A DNA stretch of 9,944 nucleotides, from the NCBI GenBank assembly GCA_945860425.1, contig CAMAQU010000047.1:1-9944 (forward strand), read 5' to 3'. Positions 1-7,316 of the stretch are shown piece after piece. Made by a program: the position numbers and the translations under genes. Below the pieces are notes generated by a model. That model searched no databases, was not told the DNA's origin, and saw only the letters and a program-made list of their open reading frames with translations. The first letter of the stretch is position 1. Each line of letters begins with the position of its first letter. This stretch comes from Sphingomonas paucimobilis. GTDB lineage: Bacteria; Pseudomonadota; Alphaproteobacteria; Sphingomonadales; Sphingomonadaceae.

Positions 1-489
1 CGCAATGCACGGGCCAATCGCCGCCACAATCCGCCCCGGCTCGGCACCCAGCGCAACCATGGCCTCAATCGTGCGATCCGTCACGCCCGCAAAAGCGCCC
101 TTCCACCCCGCATGGGCCGCACCGACCACGCCCGCTTTCACATCCGCCAAAAGCACCGGCGCGCAATCCGCCGTTAAAATGCCGAGCAGAAGGCCCGGCC
201 TGTTGGTCACCATCGCATCGGCAGAGGGACGATCGGCAAGGGCGATGGGTGCATCGACGCGCACCACATCTGGCGAGTGCACCTGAAACACCGTCACAAG
301 CGACGCGCCGGGCAGAACCGCCTCTGTTGCCCGCCGGCGGTTTTCGAGCACAGCATCTGGATCATCCTCTGACCCGACGCCCACATTCAGCCCGGCATGC
401 ACCCCCATTGACACGCCACCACATCGCCCCAAAAAACCATGTGCAACGCCATCCAGTGTCGCTGCACGATATATGTTTACGTCATTCAT
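1..489 (-). CDS. pgeF: Peptidoglycan editing factor PgeF (YfiH/laccase-domain family), partial, C-terminus off the left edge
   Basis: The first 163 residues read on the minus strand from ATG at 489-487 with no stop before the window edge; the family is usually about 240-260 residues, so roughly a third is missing. Three conserved metal-site signatures are visible: QVHS (His71), TADC (Cys109) and AHAGW (His126), together with the N-terminal GGVS and GLNVG segments typical of the family. Known role: cytoplasmic proteins of this fold were long called polyphenol oxidases; in Escherichia coli YfiH/PgeF corrects misincorporated amino acids in muropeptide precursors, and purine-nucleoside activity has been reported for relatives. 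The start lies 9 bases after the stop of the upstream methyltransferase gene, with TAAGG about 8 bases before the ATG, so it is co-transcribed with that gene and lgt. Family assignment is firm; the exact substrate in this organism is inferred. Confidence 0.93.
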   Translation of the reverse strand, partial: MNDVNIYRAATLDGVAHGFLGRCGGVSMGVHAGLNVGVGSEDDPDAVLENRRRATEAVLPGASLVTVFQVHSPDVVRVDAPIALADRPSADAMVTNRPGLLLGILTADCAPVLLADVKAGVVGAAHAGWKGAFAGVTDRTIEAMVALGAEPGRIVAAIGPCIA

Positions 490-498
490 GATTGGGCC

Positions 499-1581
499 TT
501 AGCCGAAGGCTGCGGGATCAGGCCAGCCCGCGCCTGTCAGCGCCAGCGCCCGAAACAAAGCCCCCATTTCAGACGGATGGGTGAGCCTGTGATGTGCCTC
601 GGCCAAATCCGGGCCGCGATCCGGATGCGCGCGGGCAAGCGATGCGGCGCGGTCTGCAATTCCCAAAAGGCCCAGAAAATCGCCCTGCCCCACCGGACCA
701 TGCACCTTGGCCCCGGACAATTCGGCCATGCCGCCCAAAGTTGCAAAATCAACATGCGCCGTCAGGTCATGCGCGCCCGGTGCGTCAAAGGGATTGGCAA
801 AGCCATGGTCTTTGACCGCTTGAAGCGTCTCGCCAAGGGCTGGGCCATCATAGCCATAATCGATGATCAGGGCGGCCCCGCCCTGCGTTGCCAGCCGCTT
901 GGACAAGGCCCGGACTATCGCAACGCCCGCCGGGCAGCTTTCAACGATGCTTCCCGGGACGGCATCCCTTAGCGCCTCTGGCACCAGATCATCTGGCACA
1001 GGCTTTCCGGCAATTGGCAGGAACATCGTGTCCTGACAGGCGACGCGCCGTTCATGCCAATGCGCCGCCCGGCGCACGAGCTGATAAACGGGAAGCGCAT
1101 CAAAAAATTCATTGGCCATTATGAGGAGGGGCGCGTCCTCGGGCAGGGTGGTAACATCATCATGCCAGATCGCACCCGGCACGGCGGTCGCCTGTGAGGC
1201 CCGCAACACCGGGCTGGTCTCGACAAAATGAACATCCGGCGTCAGCCCGGCCTTCGCCATCGCCCGCAGCGCATCCTGAGCAAGCGTCCCGCGACCCGGC
1301 CCGAGTTCGACATAATGGGTCGTGGGACGCCCAGCCCGATCCCAAAGATCCGCCAGCCACAGGCCAATTAACTCCCCAAACATCTGGCTGATCTCAGGCG
1401 CGGTGACAAAATCCCCCGCTGCGCCCAAGGGGTCACGCGTGGCATAATAATGGGCGTTTGCCGCAGCCATGAACTGCGCCACCGGAATTGGCCCGCCCAG
1501 CGTAATCGCCCGCGCCAGCCGTTCCGGCAGCAGAGGTTCAGGCGATGCTGGTGTGTCCGTCACTGGCATCTGCCCGGTCAC
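499..1581 (-). CDS. SAM-dependent methyltransferase, MidA/NDUFAF7 family (COG1565)
   Basis: A 360-residue protein if the GTG at 1581 is used. Seen: the family block GDFVTAPEISQMFGE (residues 57-70 region), SAM-binding motif I VELGPGRGTL (91-100), NEFFDALPV (157-165), IDYGY (240-244), HVDF (276-279), GPVGQGDFL (295-303) and a C-terminal LTHPSEMGALF (334-344). This is the full-length pattern of the mitochondrial complex I assembly factor NDUFAF7, which methylates an arginine of NDUFS2; the bacterial target is not established, and a respiratory-chain role here is inference. The gene overlaps the end of lgt by 44 bases. Start choice is uncertain: the GTG at 1581 has AAGGG only 4 bases upstream, while the in-frame ATG at 1569 would give 356 residues but has no clear ribosome site. 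No signal peptide; a soluble cytoplasmic enzyme is expected. Confidence 0.9.
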   Translation of the reverse strand: MTGQMPVTDTPASPEPLLPERLARAITLGGPIPVAQFMAAANAHYYATRDPLGAAGDFVTAPEISQMFGELIGLWLADLWDRAGRPTTHYVELGPGRGTLAQDALRAMAKAGLTPDVHFVETSPVLRASQATAVPGAIWHDDVTTLPEDAPLLIMANEFFDALPVYQLVRRAAHWHERRVACQDTMFLPIAGKPVPDDLVPEALRDAVPGSIVESCPAGVAIVRALSKRLATQGGAALIIDYGYDGPALGETLQAVKDHGFANPFDAPGAHDLTAHVDFATLGGMAELSGAKVHGPVGQGDFLGLLGIADRAASLARAHPDRGPDLAEAHHRLTHPSEMGALFRALALTGAGWPDPAAFG

Positions 1582-2395
1582 GACGCCCTTGAGCCGTCAG
1601 AATAAGATAAAGACCAATCAGGACCATCGGGACACATAAAGTCTGCCCCATGGTCATGCCCAGCAGCCCATGAACGCCCACATCCGGCTCTCGCACGGTT
1701 TCGGCGACAAAGCGGAAACCGCCCATCCAAAAGACAAAATGTCCGGCGAGCGCCCCCGGCTTGAGGCGGGCATCGGACTTCCAGAACAGCACAGAAAGAA
1801 TGAGCCCGAGCGCCAGGCCTTCCAGCCCAGCCTGATAAAGCTGGCTGGGGTGGCGCACCACATCTCCGCCACCCGGAAAGATCATGCCCCAAGCGACCAT
1901 TGTTTCCCGGCCCCATAATTCGCCATTCACAAAATTGGCGAGGCGGCCCAGGAAATGCCCAATGGGATAAACGACCACAAGATAATCAAGCGTCCGCAGC
2001 CAATTGACCTTTTGCGACCGCGCAAACCAGAGCACGCCCAGAATGACGCCAATCACCCCGCCGTGAAAGCTCATCCCGCCTTCCCATAATTTGAGCATAC
2101 TCAGAGGCTGCCCAAGCATCTCTGGTCGGTAAAAGAGAATATAGCCAAAGCGGCCACCTAAGATGATGCCAAGCGTTGCATAGATGACCAGATCTTCCAC
2201 CTGCGCCTTGGTCATCGGTGCGCCGGTGCGTGTGACCAATTTGGTCAGATACCACCAGCCGACAAGAATGCCCGTAATATAGGCAAGGCTATACCATCTG
2301 ACCTTGAAAAAGCCCAGATCAAGGGCGACGGGATCAAGGCCAAGGCTCTCCCACCGCACAGCGGACGTAGCGTCAATGAAACTTGTAAGGATCAA
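1538..2395 (-). CDS. lgt: Prolipoprotein diacylglyceryl transferase Lgt
   Basis: A 285-residue inner-membrane protein, close to the E. coli length (291). It transfers diacylglycerol from phosphatidylglycerol to the lipobox cysteine of prolipoproteins, the first step of lipoprotein maturation. Seen: GGRFGY (80-85), SFHGG with His111, the Lgt signature GRLANFVNGELWGR (150-163) with Arg151, Asn154 and Glu159, HPSQLY (182-187) and GFRFVAE with Arg228. Several hydrophobic segments (about 31-50, 68-89, 112-125, 137-150, 191-205, 216-231, 245-267) fit the seven-helix topology. The start is TTG at 2395-2393: an in-frame TAG lies 9 codons upstream, no ATG lies between, and AGGGGA sits 6 bases before the TTG. 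It is first of the minus-strand block lgt - methyltransferase - pgeF, and its 3' end overlaps the next gene, so the three are probably one transcript. Confidence 0.96.
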   Translation of the reverse strand: MILTSFIDATSAVRWESLGLDPVALDLGFFKVRWYSLAYITGILVGWWYLTKLVTRTGAPMTKAQVEDLVIYATLGIILGGRFGYILFYRPEMLGQPLSMLKLWEGGMSFHGGVIGVILGVLWFARSQKVNWLRTLDYLVVVYPIGHFLGRLANFVNGELWGRETMVAWGMIFPGGGDVVRHPSQLYQAGLEGLALGLILSVLFWKSDARLKPGALAGHFVFWMGGFRFVAETVREPDVGVHGLLGMTMGQTLCVPMVLIGLYLILTAQGRRDRADASDGHTSIA

Positions 2396-2401
2396 GGCTT
2401 T

Positions 2402-2407
2402 TCCCCT
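2402..2407 (-). promoter_or_regulatory. Ribosome binding site that fixes the TTG start of lgt
   Basis: On the minus strand AGGGGA stands 6 bases before TTG (2395-2393). Because an in-frame stop (TAG, 2422-2420) excludes any start further upstream and no ATG occurs in between, this site supports the rare TTG start codon. Confidence 0.7.
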
Positions 2408-2448
2408 CAGAATTTGGCCCTACATAGGGGGAGGAGAGAAGAACATAA

Positions 2449-2454
2449 AGGGAG
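2449..2454 (+). promoter_or_regulatory. Ribosome binding site that fixes the acyl-CoA ligase start
   Basis: AGGGAG lies 8 bases before ATG at 2463. The reading frame stays open upstream to 2304, but that extension would run back through the 5' end of lgt and has no family similarity, so this site decides the start. Confidence 0.7.
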
Positions 2455-2462
2455 AGATTCTG

Positions 2463-4181
2463 ATGCCTTCTGAATTGGACCTGCGCTTAGCAAAGGCCAC
2501 GGAAATGCTAACGGCCACCGGCGCGCCGATGGCGCTGACGGCCCATCATGCTTTTGGGGTCGATTTGCCGATGGTCGCGGTGGCTCCGCCCGCTATGTCG
2601 CATTATTTTGCCTATTTCTGTGCCCAACATGGCGACACAGAGTTTATCGTGGATGGCGATCAACGCCTCTGCTTCAAACAGACCTATGCCGCGGCAGACC
2701 GCGTCGCCAAGGCGTTGGTTAAGCTGCACAATGTCCAGCGCGGGGACCGGATTGGCATTGCCATGCGCAATGCGCCGTCCTGGATCATCCTCTATATGGG
2801 CGTCTTGATGGCGGGCGGATGTGCCACGCTGCTCAATGGCTGGTGGCAGGGTGCTGAACTGGCCGCCGGTATTGACGATGTGGGCGCAACTTTGGTGCTG
2901 GCGGATCAGCCCCGCGCAGACCGCCTGAGCGAAGTCGGTTATGCAGGCGCTTCCCGGATTGTCGCGCTCGATGTGGCCGCTCCCTTGGAACAGGCACTCG
3001 CCCCGATATGGGGAACGGCCGACCTTTCGGACGTGGCTCTGCCGGAGTTAACGGGTGACGATCTGGCGACCATTTTGTTCACATCCGGATCAACGGGCCA
3101 GTCGAAGGGTGCGTTTTCGACGCACCGGGCCGTGGTGCAGGGCACGTTCAACTATATTGTTCAGGCCTTGGTGATGCTGCAATTGGCAACAGAGGACGGA
3201 ACAATCTCTGCGGATCGGCCGCAGCACGCCACGCTTTTGACCGTTCCCCTATTCCACGTCACGGGCGAAGTCCCGGTGATGCTCGTCAGCTTTGCGATTG
3301 GTCGCAAAATTGTAATGATGCCCAAGTGGAATGTCGTGACCGCGATGGAGTTGATCCAGAAAGAAAAGATCACCAACTTCACTGGCGTGCCGTTGATGAG
3401 CTTTGAGTTGATGTCGCATCCCGATCGGCACAAATATGATCTGTCGACGCTTCAGGGTCTGGCCGGGGGCGGTGCGCCGCGCCCGGTGGAACATGTGAAG
3501 CGCATTGCCGATGAATTTCCAACAGCGCCACCCGCACTTGGCTATGGCCTCACCGAAACCAACGGCATTGGGGCGGGCAATTTCTCAACCAATTATCTGG
3601 AAAAACCCAATTCAACGGGTCTGCCCTCCAAGCCCTTGGTCGACATGGCGATCTTGGATGATGCTGGAAAGCCCGTGCCGCAGGGCCAGCGGGGCGAAGT
3701 CTCCATCCGTTCCGTCGCGCTCTTTTCCGGCTATTGGAACCGGCCAGATGCAACGGCAGAGTGCATGACCGACGACGGATATTTCCGTACCGGCGATGTC
3801 GGCTATTTTGACGAGGACGGCTATCTGTTCATCGTCGATCGCAAGAAGGACATCATCATCCGTGGTGGCGAGAATATCAGCTGCCAAGAAGTCGAAGCCG
3901 CACTTTACGAACATCCCGCCATTGCCGAAGCCTGCGTCTTTGGCTTGCCGGATGAACGCTTGGGTGAATTGCCGGGCGCTGTCGTTTATTGCCATCCCGG
4001 ACAAACGTTGGACGAAGCCGGGCTGATTGCCTTTTTGAAGGACCGGATTGCCGCCTTCAAAATCCCGGCCAAAATCTGGTTTGAGCCCAACAATCTCCCG
4101 CGCCTTGGCACGGAGAAAATCGACAAGGTCTCGCTGCGCAAAAAATATCGCGCGGTTTGGGAAGAGGCGTCTGCTGCATGA
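2463..4181 (+). CDS. Class I adenylate-forming acyl-CoA ligase (AMP-binding, FadD-like)
   Basis: A 572-residue enzyme that would activate a carboxylic acid to its acyl-CoA through an acyl-AMP intermediate, using ATP and CoA. Domains: large N-terminal AMP-binding domain (about 60-450) and small C-terminal domain (about 460-560). Seen: phosphate-binding motif TSGSTGQSKG (207-216), GYGLTE (360-365), TGD (443-445), hinge region DRKKD starting at Asp459, GGENI just after it, and the C-terminal motif PRLGTEKIDK with the adenylation lysine at Lys552 (TEK in place of the commoner TGK). All core motifs are intact, so it should be active. No signal peptide or membrane segment. The stop overlaps the ATG of the next gene (ATGA, 4178-4181), indicating coupled expression with the flavin oxidoreductase. 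Substrate is unknown: fatty, aromatic, terpenoid or steroid acids are all possible, and acyl-CoA dehydrogenases downstream favour a degradative role. Confidence 0.92.
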   Translation: MPSELDLRLAKATEMLTATGAPMALTAHHAFGVDLPMVAVAPPAMSHYFAYFCAQHGDTEFIVDGDQRLCFKQTYAAADRVAKALVKLHNVQRGDRIGIAMRNAPSWIILYMGVLMAGGCATLLNGWWQGAELAAGIDDVGATLVLADQPRADRLSEVGYAGASRIVALDVAAPLEQALAPIWGTADLSDVALPELTGDDLATILFTSGSTGQSKGAFSTHRAVVQGTFNYIVQALVMLQLATEDGTISADRPQHATLLTVPLFHVTGEVPVMLVSFAIGRKIVMMPKWNVVTAMELIQKEKITNFTGVPLMSFELMSHPDRHKYDLSTLQGLAGGGAPRPVEHVKRIADEFPTAPPALGYGLTETNGIGAGNFSTNYLEKPNSTGLPSKPLVDMAILDDAGKPVPQGQRGEVSIRSVALFSGYWNRPDATAECMTDDGYFRTGDVGYFDEDGYLFIVDRKKDIIIRGGENISCQEVEAALYEHPAIAEACVFGLPDERLGELPGAVVYCHPGQTLDEAGLIAFLKDRIAAFKIPAKIWFEPNNLPRLGTEKIDKVSLRKKYRAVWEEASAA

Positions 4182-5464
4182 GGATTGCCGAGCTGCTCCG
4201 CCTGCCCTGTGGTGCCACTTTGCCCAACCGATTGGCAAAGGGGGCGATGACCGAAGGGTTGGCGACCGCCAATGGTGTGCCAACCCCGGCTTTGGATCGG
4301 CTCTATCGCTGCTGGTCTGAAGGCGGGGCGGGCATGCACCTGACGGGCAATGTCATCATTGACCGGGACCATCTGGAGCGGCCGGGCAACGTCATTATTG
4401 ATCGTCCACCCTCTGCTGAAATGAAGGCGGCGCTCGCATCTTGGGCGAAGGCCGGAACTGTCGCTGGCAATCATCTGTGGATGCAGATCAGCCATGCCGG
4501 TCGGCAAACGCAAGCCATTGTCAATAAAACGCCCAAGGCCCCGTCTGCTGTGCCCTTGGGGCTGCCCGGCGGGCAATTTGGCATGCCCATTCCCTTGACA
4601 GACGGCGAGATTAAAGACTTGATCCAACGCTTTGCCATTGCTGCCGCCGCAGCAAAGGAAGCGGGCTTTACCGGCGTGCAAATTCACGCTGCCCATGGCT
4701 ATCTCATCTCTCAATTCCTCAACCCGCGCGCCAACCAGCGCACGGATATCTGGGGCGGCAGCCTTGAAAATCGGGCCCGCTTTTTGATGGAAGCGGTCAA
4801 AGCCGTGCGCGCGGCGGTTGGCCCTGAGTTTCCGGTTTCAGTGAAGCTCAATTCGGCTGACTTCCAAAAAGGTGGCTTTGACTTTGAAGACAGCCTGACC
4901 GTTGCCCGTTGGCTGGAAGCCGCAGGCGTTGATCTGCTCGAAATTTCGGGCGGGTCCTATGAGCAGCCGCGCATGATGGATCTTGAGGGGATGGAATCGG
5001 TCGAGACGCAGAATGTCGCCCCCTCCACCGCCGCGCGTGAGGCCTATTTCGTCGATTTTGCAAAAGCCATGAAGGCCGAAATCAAAACCATGCCGCTCAT
5101 GGTCACAGGCGGATTTCGCAGCCGAGCCGCCATGGAGCATGCGCTTTCAAACGGCGCCGCCGATTTGATCGGCATAGGGCGGCCGCTCTGCGGCGCGCCC
5201 GATGCCTGTCTTCAGCTTTTGGCGGGTGCTGAGGACATCCCCCGCTTTGAGCGTCAGCTTCACCTTCTACCCGGCTGGCTGCGCTGGATGGAGACATTCA
5301 AGACGGTGCGCGCGCTGGCCGGATTTGGTGTGCAATTCTGGTATTATGCGCAACTCTACGCGCTGGGCCATACGGGCAAGACGGACCTTGGCATGTCGGT
5401 GTTCGCCGCGATGCAGCAGGTCAACGCCATGAACAAAAAATTGCTGGCAGGCAGAACACGCTAA
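4178..5464 (+). CDS. NADH:flavin oxidoreductase, Old Yellow Enzyme family
   Basis: A 428-residue FMN-dependent TIM-barrel enzyme that by family reduces activated C=C bonds (enones, enoyl or dienoyl thioesters) with NAD(P)H. Seen: N-terminal LPNRLAKGAMTE (15-26), QISHAGR with His106, the active-site HAAHGYL (His170 and His173 for substrate binding, Tyr175 as the likely proton donor), SQFLNP, TDIWGGSLENR, VSVKLN, and the FMN phosphate region TGGFRSR and GIGRPL (about 310-337). There is no C-terminal 4Fe-4S/NADPH domain as in E. coli FadH. Instead, about 91 residues follow the barrel, including an aromatic-rich stretch near 370-400. The start is ATG at 4178 inside the ligase stop, with GAAGAGG 10 bases upstream; the frame also offers an upstream TTG at 4157 that adds 7 unconserved residues. 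Its coupling to the ligase suggests that it acts on the acid or CoA ester that ligase handles. Confidence 0.92.
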   Translation: MRIAELLRLPCGATLPNRLAKGAMTEGLATANGVPTPALDRLYRCWSEGGAGMHLTGNVIIDRDHLERPGNVIIDRPPSAEMKAALASWAKAGTVAGNHLWMQISHAGRQTQAIVNKTPKAPSAVPLGLPGGQFGMPIPLTDGEIKDLIQRFAIAAAAAKEAGFTGVQIHAAHGYLISQFLNPRANQRTDIWGGSLENRARFLMEAVKAVRAAVGPEFPVSVKLNSADFQKGGFDFEDSLTVARWLEAAGVDLLEISGGSYEQPRMMDLEGMESVETQNVAPSTAAREAYFVDFAKAMKAEIKTMPLMVTGGFRSRAAMEHALSNGAADLIGIGRPLCGAPDACLQLLAGAEDIPRFERQLHLLPGWLRWMETFKTVRALAGFGVQFWYYAQLYALGHTGKTDLGMSVFAAMQQVNAMNKKLLAGRTR

Positions 5465-5469
5465 CCAAA

Positions 5470-5502
5470 TGTCCAAGGGGCGAGGACAGCGCCCTTTGGA
5501 CA
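5470..5502. terminator. 13-bp hairpin between the flavin oxidoreductase gene and hemH (possible terminator)
   Basis: Two 13-base arms (5470-5482 and 5490-5502) pair completely apart from one G-U wobble, around a 7-base loop. The arms read TGTCCAAGGGGCG and CGCCCTTTGGACA. It begins 6 bases after the oxidoreductase stop, the usual place for a transcription end. No T-run follows on either strand, so it is not a classical intrinsic terminator; it could instead stabilise the 3' end of the ligase-oxidoreductase message or attenuate read-through into hemH. Confidence 0.55.
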
Positions 5503-5536
5503 GGTGGCCCCGGGTGGGTTAGGGCGCTAAGCAACC

Positions 5537-6547
5537 ATGATGCACATACCTTCAAATCACCCTCCTATCGCCCCCCGCCGGATCGGCGTGTTGTTGATGA
5601 ACCTTGGCACGCCGGACGCGCCCGAAACCGGCCCGGTTCGCCGCTATCTGAAGCAGTTTTTGTCGGACCGGCGGGTGGTGGAGATTCCCCCGATCATCTG
5701 GCAGCCGATTTTGCGCCTATTTGTGCTGACGACCCGCCCGGCCAAATCGGCTCATGCCTATGCGCAGATCTGGACCAACCAAGGCTCCCCCCTTGCCGTT
5801 GTGACGCGGACGCAGGCCGAGACGATGCAAAAGGTCTTGGGCGAAACGGTGATGGTCGATTGGGCGATGCGCTATGGCAGTCCTTCTATCGGTGATCGGC
5901 TGGAGGCGATGAAGGCGGCCGGGTGCGACCGCATTCTCATCGCCCCGCTCTATCCGCAATATAGCAGTGCGACGACCGGGACAGGATTTGATGAGGTTGC
6001 CCGCGTGCTAGGCAAGATGCGCTGGCAACCGGCCATCCGCACTCTGCCTGCTTATCATGACGATTCTGCCTATATCGACGCACTCAAGGCGTCGGTGGAA
6101 CAGGGATTGAAGGACCTGCCCTTCAAGCCGGACGCAATTCTGGCGAGCTTTCACTCCATGCCCGAACGGACTTTGATGAAGGGGGATCCCTATCATTGCC
6201 ATTGCCGCAAAACGGCCCGGCTCTTGTCGGAAGCCTTGGGGCGTGAGGTGCTGGTTTCGTTCCAATCCAAGCTGGGCCGTGCCAAATGGCTGGAACCCGC
6301 AACCGATGCGATGCTGGAGTCTCTGCCGGGTCGGAATATTAAGAACATTGCGGTTATTGCACCCGGCTTTTCCGCCGATAATCTTGAAACGCTCGAAGAA
6401 GTCGCCATCCGCGGAAAGGAGAGCTTTGTTGAGGCCGGTGGCGAAAATTTTGCGTATCTGCCTTGCCTGAACACAAGTGCGCCCGGCACAAAAATGCTAA
6501 CCAGCTTACTCTTACGTGAACTTGCAGGCTGGCTTCCCCAGCAATAG
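5537..6547 (+). CDS. hemH: Ferrochelatase HemH
   Basis: A 336-residue enzyme inserting ferrous iron into protoporphyrin IX, the last step of protoheme synthesis. Seen: N-terminal GVLLMNLGTPD (17-27), the PLYPQYS block, catalytic His206 in SFHSMPER, GDPYHCHCRKTA (Cys221 and Cys223), the FQSKLG...WLEP block, and SADNLETLEE with Glu284, matching the second conserved acid/base region of the family. Length is normal, and there is no C-terminal membrane anchor. Only four cysteines occur (130, 221, 223, 310). They match neither the C-terminal nor the tight internal cysteine arrangement of 2Fe-2S ferrochelatases. Two ATGs are adjacent at 5537 and 5540, neither with a strong ribosome site (an AGGG lies about 12 bases upstream). 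It is preceded by a hairpin and may have its own promoter. Its place among acyl-CoA genes looks like simple adjacency. Confidence 0.96.
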   Translation: MMHIPSNHPPIAPRRIGVLLMNLGTPDAPETGPVRRYLKQFLSDRRVVEIPPIIWQPILRLFVLTTRPAKSAHAYAQIWTNQGSPLAVVTRTQAETMQKVLGETVMVDWAMRYGSPSIGDRLEAMKAAGCDRILIAPLYPQYSSATTGTGFDEVARVLGKMRWQPAIRTLPAYHDDSAYIDALKASVEQGLKDLPFKPDAILASFHSMPERTLMKGDPYHCHCRKTARLLSEALGREVLVSFQSKLGRAKWLEPATDAMLESLPGRNIKNIAVIAPGFSADNLETLEEVAIRGKESFVEAGGENFAYLPCLNTSAPGTKMLTSLLLRELAGWLPQQ

Positions 6548-6583
6548 CCTTTGACCCGATCTTGGTCGGTGAAAGGATATGCG

Positions 6584-7306
6584 ATGAAAAGAGTTGCGAT
6601 CGTTACAGGCGGAACGCGCGGCATTGGCGCTGCCATCAGCCGAGAGCTGCACGCCATGGGCATGACCGTTGTCGCCAATTATGCGGGCAATGCGCAAAAG
6701 GCGCAGGCGTTCGAGGCGGAAACAGGCATACGCGCCTTTCAATGGGATGTGGGTGACTTTGCCGCCTGCCAAGAGGGCTGCGCCCGCGTGGAGCAGGAGG
6801 TCGGCCCGGTGGATGTGCTGGTCAATAATGCCGGAATCACGCGCGATGGAACGCTGCTCAAAATGACCTATGAGATGTGGGACGAGGTGATGCGCGTCAA
6901 TCTGGGCGGCTGCTTCAACATGGCGAAAGCCACTTTTGCGGGCATGCGTGATCGCGGCTGGGGCCGCATCGTCAATATCGGTTCTATCAATGGACAGGGC
7001 GGGCAATATGGGCAGGTGAATTATGCCGCCGCAAAATCTGGCATTCACGGCTTTACTAAGGCCTTGGCTCAGGAAGGCGCAAAATTTGGCGTGACCGTTA
7101 ATGCCCTTGCGCCGGGCTATATTGATACAGATATGGTCGCGGCCGTCCCCGAGGATGTCTTGGCCAAAATTGTGGCCAAAGTCCCGGTCGGCCGCCTTGG
7201 CCATGCTGAAGAAATTGCGCGCGGCGTTGGCTTTTTATGCGCCGAAGATGCAGGCTTCATTACCGGATCGACTCTGTCGCTCAACGGTGGACAGCATATG
7301 TATTGA
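6584..7306 (+). CDS. phaB: Acetoacetyl-CoA reductase (PhaB-type short-chain dehydrogenase)
   Basis: A 240-residue SDR enzyme. By family it reduces acetoacetyl-CoA to (R)-3-hydroxybutyryl-CoA with NADPH, supplying polyhydroxyalkanoate monomers. Seen: cofactor motif TGGTRGIG (8-15), NNAG (81-84), catalytic Ser134, Tyr147 and Lys151. The stretch INGQGGQYGQVNY between Ser and Tyr, HGFTKALAQE after it, and the C-terminal NGGQHMY are close to classical PhaB and separate it from FabG. The start is ATG at 6584 with AAAGGA 6 bases upstream (6572-6577); the frame extends to a TTG at 6551 without a ribosome site. The gene follows hemH by 36 bases. No phaC, phaA or phasin gene is in the window, so a role as a general 3-ketoacyl-CoA reductase serving the neighbouring acyl-CoA genes is also possible. 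Confidence 0.9.
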   Translation: MKRVAIVTGGTRGIGAAISRELHAMGMTVVANYAGNAQKAQAFEAETGIRAFQWDVGDFAACQEGCARVEQEVGPVDVLVNNAGITRDGTLLKMTYEMWDEVMRVNLGGCFNMAKATFAGMRDRGWGRIVNIGSINGQGGQYGQVNYAAAKSGIHGFTKALAQEGAKFGVTVNALAPGYIDTDMVAAVPEDVLAKIVAKVPVGRLGHAEEIARGVGFLCAEDAGFITGSTLSLNGGQHMY

Positions 7307-7309
7307 GGA
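7305..7309 (+). promoter_or_regulatory. Ribosome binding site overlapping the phaB stop; sets a TTG start
   Basis: GAGGA overlaps the phaB TGA (7304-7306) and lies 7 bases before TTG at 7317. The ATG at 7309 opens a frame that stops after three codons (TGA at 7318), so TTG is the only sensible start for the small downstream gene. Overlap of the site with the phaB stop implies translational coupling. Confidence 0.6.
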
Positions 7310-7316
7310 TGATCGA

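Larger units (their letters stand above)
2396..2462. promoter_or_regulatory. Divergent intergenic region with a 12-base inverted repeat
   Basis: These 67 bases separate the minus-strand lgt and the plus-strand acyl-CoA ligase, so the 5' control signals of both operons must lie here or inside the neighbouring coding ends. It contains the inverted repeat CCCTACATAGGG (2418-2429; 5-base arms, 2-base centre), then a purine-rich tract (2427-2457) that ends in the ligase ribosome site. I could not identify convincing -35/-10 pairs on either strand. An operator role for the inverted repeat is inference from position only. Confidence 0.4.

Noticed and set aside
439..972. Plus-strand open frame of 177 codons opposite the methyltransferase gene
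   Set aside because: Antisense to a gene with clear SAM-methyltransferase motifs; no ribosome site or recognisable domain.
4345..4403. Repeated GNVIID-R motif within the flavin oxidoreductase (two copies about 38 bases apart)
   Set aside because: Similar paired GNV segments occur in ordinary members of this enzyme family as I recall them, so it is probably a fold feature rather than a recent duplication.
3612..4714. Long minus-strand open frames (223 and 242 codons) opposite the ligase and oxidoreductase genes
   Set aside because: They lie antisense to genes with complete family motifs, show no recognisable domain, and are typical of high-GC coding shadows.
5924..6466. Possible 2Fe-2S cluster in ferrochelatase from four cysteines (130, 221, 223, 310)
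   Set aside because: Known cluster-bearing ferrochelatases place three ligands in the last 30 or so residues, or all four within a short internal segment; neither arrangement is present here.
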